Assembly (NCBI GenBank): GCA_013400115.1
Contig: VXBP01008587.1
Span: forward strand, 34,019-98,018
From: Rhinopomastus cyanomelas
Taxonomy: Eukaryota > Chordata > Aves > Bucerotiformes > Rhinopomastidae
Direction: 5' to 3'
Length of the DNA: 64,000 nt
Below, in pieces: positions 61,471-64,000 of the stretch. Position 1 is the stretch's first letter, and each line of letters opens with the position of its first letter. The notes beneath the pieces are model-generated. The model was given only the letters and a program-made list of their open reading frames with translations, was not told the origin of the DNA and did not search any database. A program made the position numbers and the translations under genes.

Positions 61471-62191
61471 TTTTCTATCCTAAAGGTGTAACTATTCTTG
61501 AAGACATATTTCTTTGGATTACATCAACATCCTTTAACACCACTCATCAATCCATGTTGTACCATGCAGCAGTCACTACCTCAGACATTAACTGTGTTGA
61601 ATGTTAACTGCTGTAATTACCATAGTGCATCAGTGGAGATCAACTCCATGGAGGGTTCCCTGATGTCTTTGGGAAAAGCTTTCAGAATGCATGAAGCACT
61701 GAAGTTGGGTTTGTATGTCCCAGCAGCCTACCAGTTACTTCATTCTCCTTGTTCTACGTGACCTGGTAACTTGATTTTCTGTAGTCACAGCTCTGAGCAA
61801 TTTCTGTCCCAACTATGTCATTCTAATCAGCCAAATCCTTTACACTAGTCTTTCAAGCACACTTGCATCTTAGATTGTATTGATCAGACTCATCTGACAC
61901 CTAACATAAAGGTCTGTAGTGTAAGCATCTTCTTCTGAGCAAATCATTCCTTACCCTCCACTGAGAGGAACACGAACTTTTAAGACATAATTCAACTGGT
62001 CTGTTTCAGACATTCACATCAGGAGCAGATCAGGGCTCTGGATGTGTTTATTCCTTTTTTACATACCTTAGCTGCAGATGAATCACTTCCTCGGGGTTTC
62101 AAGCAGGATCTACCCAAGAACTGTTCTACAGGGTTATGAATGAAGCACCTGGAGCTCGTCTACATGAGCGGCTTAGCAAAGCTACACACTC
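61471..62191. other. Unique sequence
   Basis: Nothing recognised. Confidence 0.4.
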
Positions 62192-62265
62192 ATCAGAGAA
62201 TCCTTCTGGTTGAAAAAGACTTTCAAGATCAACAAGTCCAACCATTAACCCAGCACTGTCAGGTC
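62192..62265 (-). mobile_element. CR1 LINE tail, older subfamily
   Basis: TCAGAGAATCCTTCTGGTTG, then AAAAAGACTTTCAAGATCAAC and CCAACCATTAACCCAGCACTG, typical of an older CR1 lineage. Confidence 0.8.
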
Positions 62266-63903
62266 ACCTCTTGATCTGGACTGCAAATATGACCTCTTTG
62301 AGGTTCAGTGTATCACAAGTACTCAAAGCTTCACAGCTCCTATTAGCAGTCAAAGGCAACGAGAAAAATTTGAAGCCCAGATGCTTTCTGAGTGGTTGTG
62401 GACACCAGAAAGACTAGTCTGAGCTGTAAATGTGAGCTTGACCACCCAGCTGGACATCCCATGAGAAGAAGAATAGATGCAGAATATACTATTTTTGCTC
62501 TCCAGGATTCATCTAGATCTTTAGGTTCCAAGAGTGAGAACTACACCCTCATGATTCAGATGGTATCAAAGCCACGTAGGTGATTTTATTTATCCCCTTC
62601 CATGTATTCTTGTACTTAATTACTTCATGCCAGATAGAGCTTGTGTCACATCCTCATTAATGGTTAAAAACATGTGGATTTATCTGGTTTCCACTAGTTC
62701 CCACAACACTATGTGGTCAAATGACCATGGACACATGTGCCTTTTATTAGAAATCCTTTTAAAGCATCACCCATCATCTACAAGGGCAGCACTGACACGA
62801 AAGCTCACAGAGACAATCACAAACACGAAGTGAAAGTCTGTTTTGTGAACTCCCCACCCAATGCTCAAGACCTAAAGGGTCTGCACACGTCTGAGCATCA
62901 CTGAACCTGGCTATCAAATCCAGAAGTTCTGCTAATTCATTTTGGCTTTTTCCCTACAGGACACCAGAAAAACATGGTCAAACCAAAGGCAAGTAAGATT
63001 TCATCCTTGTTTCTACTACATGTCCAAGCACCATGGTGAGAAGACAACTCTGTCTTGCCAGCTAATCTTTAAAGATATTTTTCAAGATCTGTTTTGAAGA
63101 ACTCCAGCAACAGTAGCTTTACATCTTGACTCAGGTTTCCCCCATACAGTTTGCTTTGGGTACTAGCAGTAGTCTAATTCTGTAGTCACACACAGAGTAA
63201 TATTTGAAAAAATTGATTTTTAAAGGTCTGAATGCTTTATCAGCTTTGGTTTTCATTCTCAGTATGGGAACCAGTCCATTTTGGCTTTCAGAGTATGAAA
63301 GTAATACAAAAGCAGTCCCTAACATGAACACCAATGTGTCACTTCAGCTAGCCTGGGCTAACAATTTCTAGTTCTTCTACTCTAAACAGGAAAGAAAGGA
63401 AAGCCATCAGACTTCAGAATAGCATCCTATATCCATGAACCTTAGGAAGCTTATTTTCTTCCACCTTAAAAAAATATTACTCAGATGAAAAGCAGATGTT
63501 TTTGACTGCGAATGGTTATGCAACTGATATAATATCAGTGGTTATCTATTAGAGCAAATAACAGAATTACCATTTCCTATACGCTGCTATGAGCCATGTG
63601 CTAATAATTCTGTGAGTTTCCTAATATAATTTTAAGTGCTGCGTGTTTGAAAAAAGTAAAAATTATATGAATATATCCACTTATGAAAAAAGCTTTCACT
63701 GATTAGAGCTCATTTCCCTAATATACAGATTTCTAAAGACAGCTCTATTTTAGTTACGTAAAGCATGTAAAAACTGGCATGTGCTCAATCACAGCTGAAT
63801 CTGGAATGAGCCTGTCACTTCAGACACCATACTTTGAGCATAGGAGAGGGGAAGCTCCTCCAGAAAAACCTCTGGAGGTTACATGGCTGATGGTCCACTG
63901 GCA
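62266..63903. other. Unique sequence
   Basis: No gene or named repeat. A + strand open frame at 62392-62583 has no recognised domain. Confidence 0.4.
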
Positions 63904-64000
63904 TGACAGAATCATCAGGGATTGGAAGGGACCTTGAAAGATCATCCAGTCCAATCCCCCTGCCACAGCAGGATCACCTGGACCGAGTCACACAGGAACA
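63904..64000 (-). mobile_element. CR1 LINE, 3' fragment cut by window edge
   Basis: TGACAGAATCATCAGGGATT to GAGTCACACAGGAACA. The element continues past the end of the window, so its true length is unknown. Confidence 0.94.

Noticed and set aside
1..64000. tRNA, rRNA, snRNA or CRISPR arrays
   Set aside because: No cloverleaf with A and B boxes, no recognisable rRNA or U-RNA core, and no regularly spaced repeat array was seen by eye. The regular repeats are CR1 copies scattered in both orientations.

Overview
This window looks like non-coding DNA from a bird nuclear genome. The main evidence is about three dozen CR1 LINE 3' ends, recognised by their tail motif (ATTCTATGA or ATTCTGTGATTCTAT) and by the box TTGGAAGGGACCTCGAAAGATC. 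Most belong to one little-diverged subfamily, and a few to older CR1 lineages (35214-35950, 57017-57318, 58906-59288). I recognised no mammalian Alu or L1, and no bacterial-style gene, operon or CRISPR array. The base composition is AT-rich and CpG-poor apart from one CpG island and several short CpG-rich patches. The species cannot be fixed from sequence alone. A young, abundant CR1 of this type would suit several non-galliform bird orders.

No protein-coding gene can be annotated with confidence. All long open frames are either CR1 ORF2 C-terminal fragments or chance frames, and the longest (about 130-155 codons) are what chance predicts in 64 kb of six-frame AT-rich DNA. Four stretches have exon-like splice borders. 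They are 5573-5631, 9993-10211 (73 codons, phase 0 at both ends), 50339-50472 (non-coding) and 55007-55076 (open, retains CpG). All are on the + strand, and all are tentative.

Layout. 1-14.4 kb is AT-rich unique sequence with scattered CR1 copies. 14.4-18.6 kb is free of CR1 and centres on a CpG island (about 16.61-17.46 kb) with a G-quadruplex motif, a GGA/purine tract and a flanking AT-rich block carrying homeodomain-like and TCF-like motifs; this is the best regulatory locus. 18.7-29.6 kb is mostly unique and CR1-poor, with a 130-bp polypyrimidine tract at 23.4 kb. 29.6-43.3 kb is CR1-dotted and includes a long old CR1 and a forkhead-motif inverted repeat at 37.5 kb. 43.3-48.0 kb is free of CR1; it holds a short hAT (Charlie-like) DNA transposon remnant at 44.5-44.7 kb and a strong conserved-enhancer candidate at 46.3-47.0 kb. 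48-64 kb is CR1-rich, with adjacent or nested copies at 53.4, 57.0, 58.8 and 61.3 kb.

The most economical reading is a gene-poor region or large intron near a developmentally regulated gene. CR1 copies avoid the stretches that look regulatory. The most interesting repeat signal is that many young CR1 copies stop at nearly the same point, about 74-78 nt from the 3' end.
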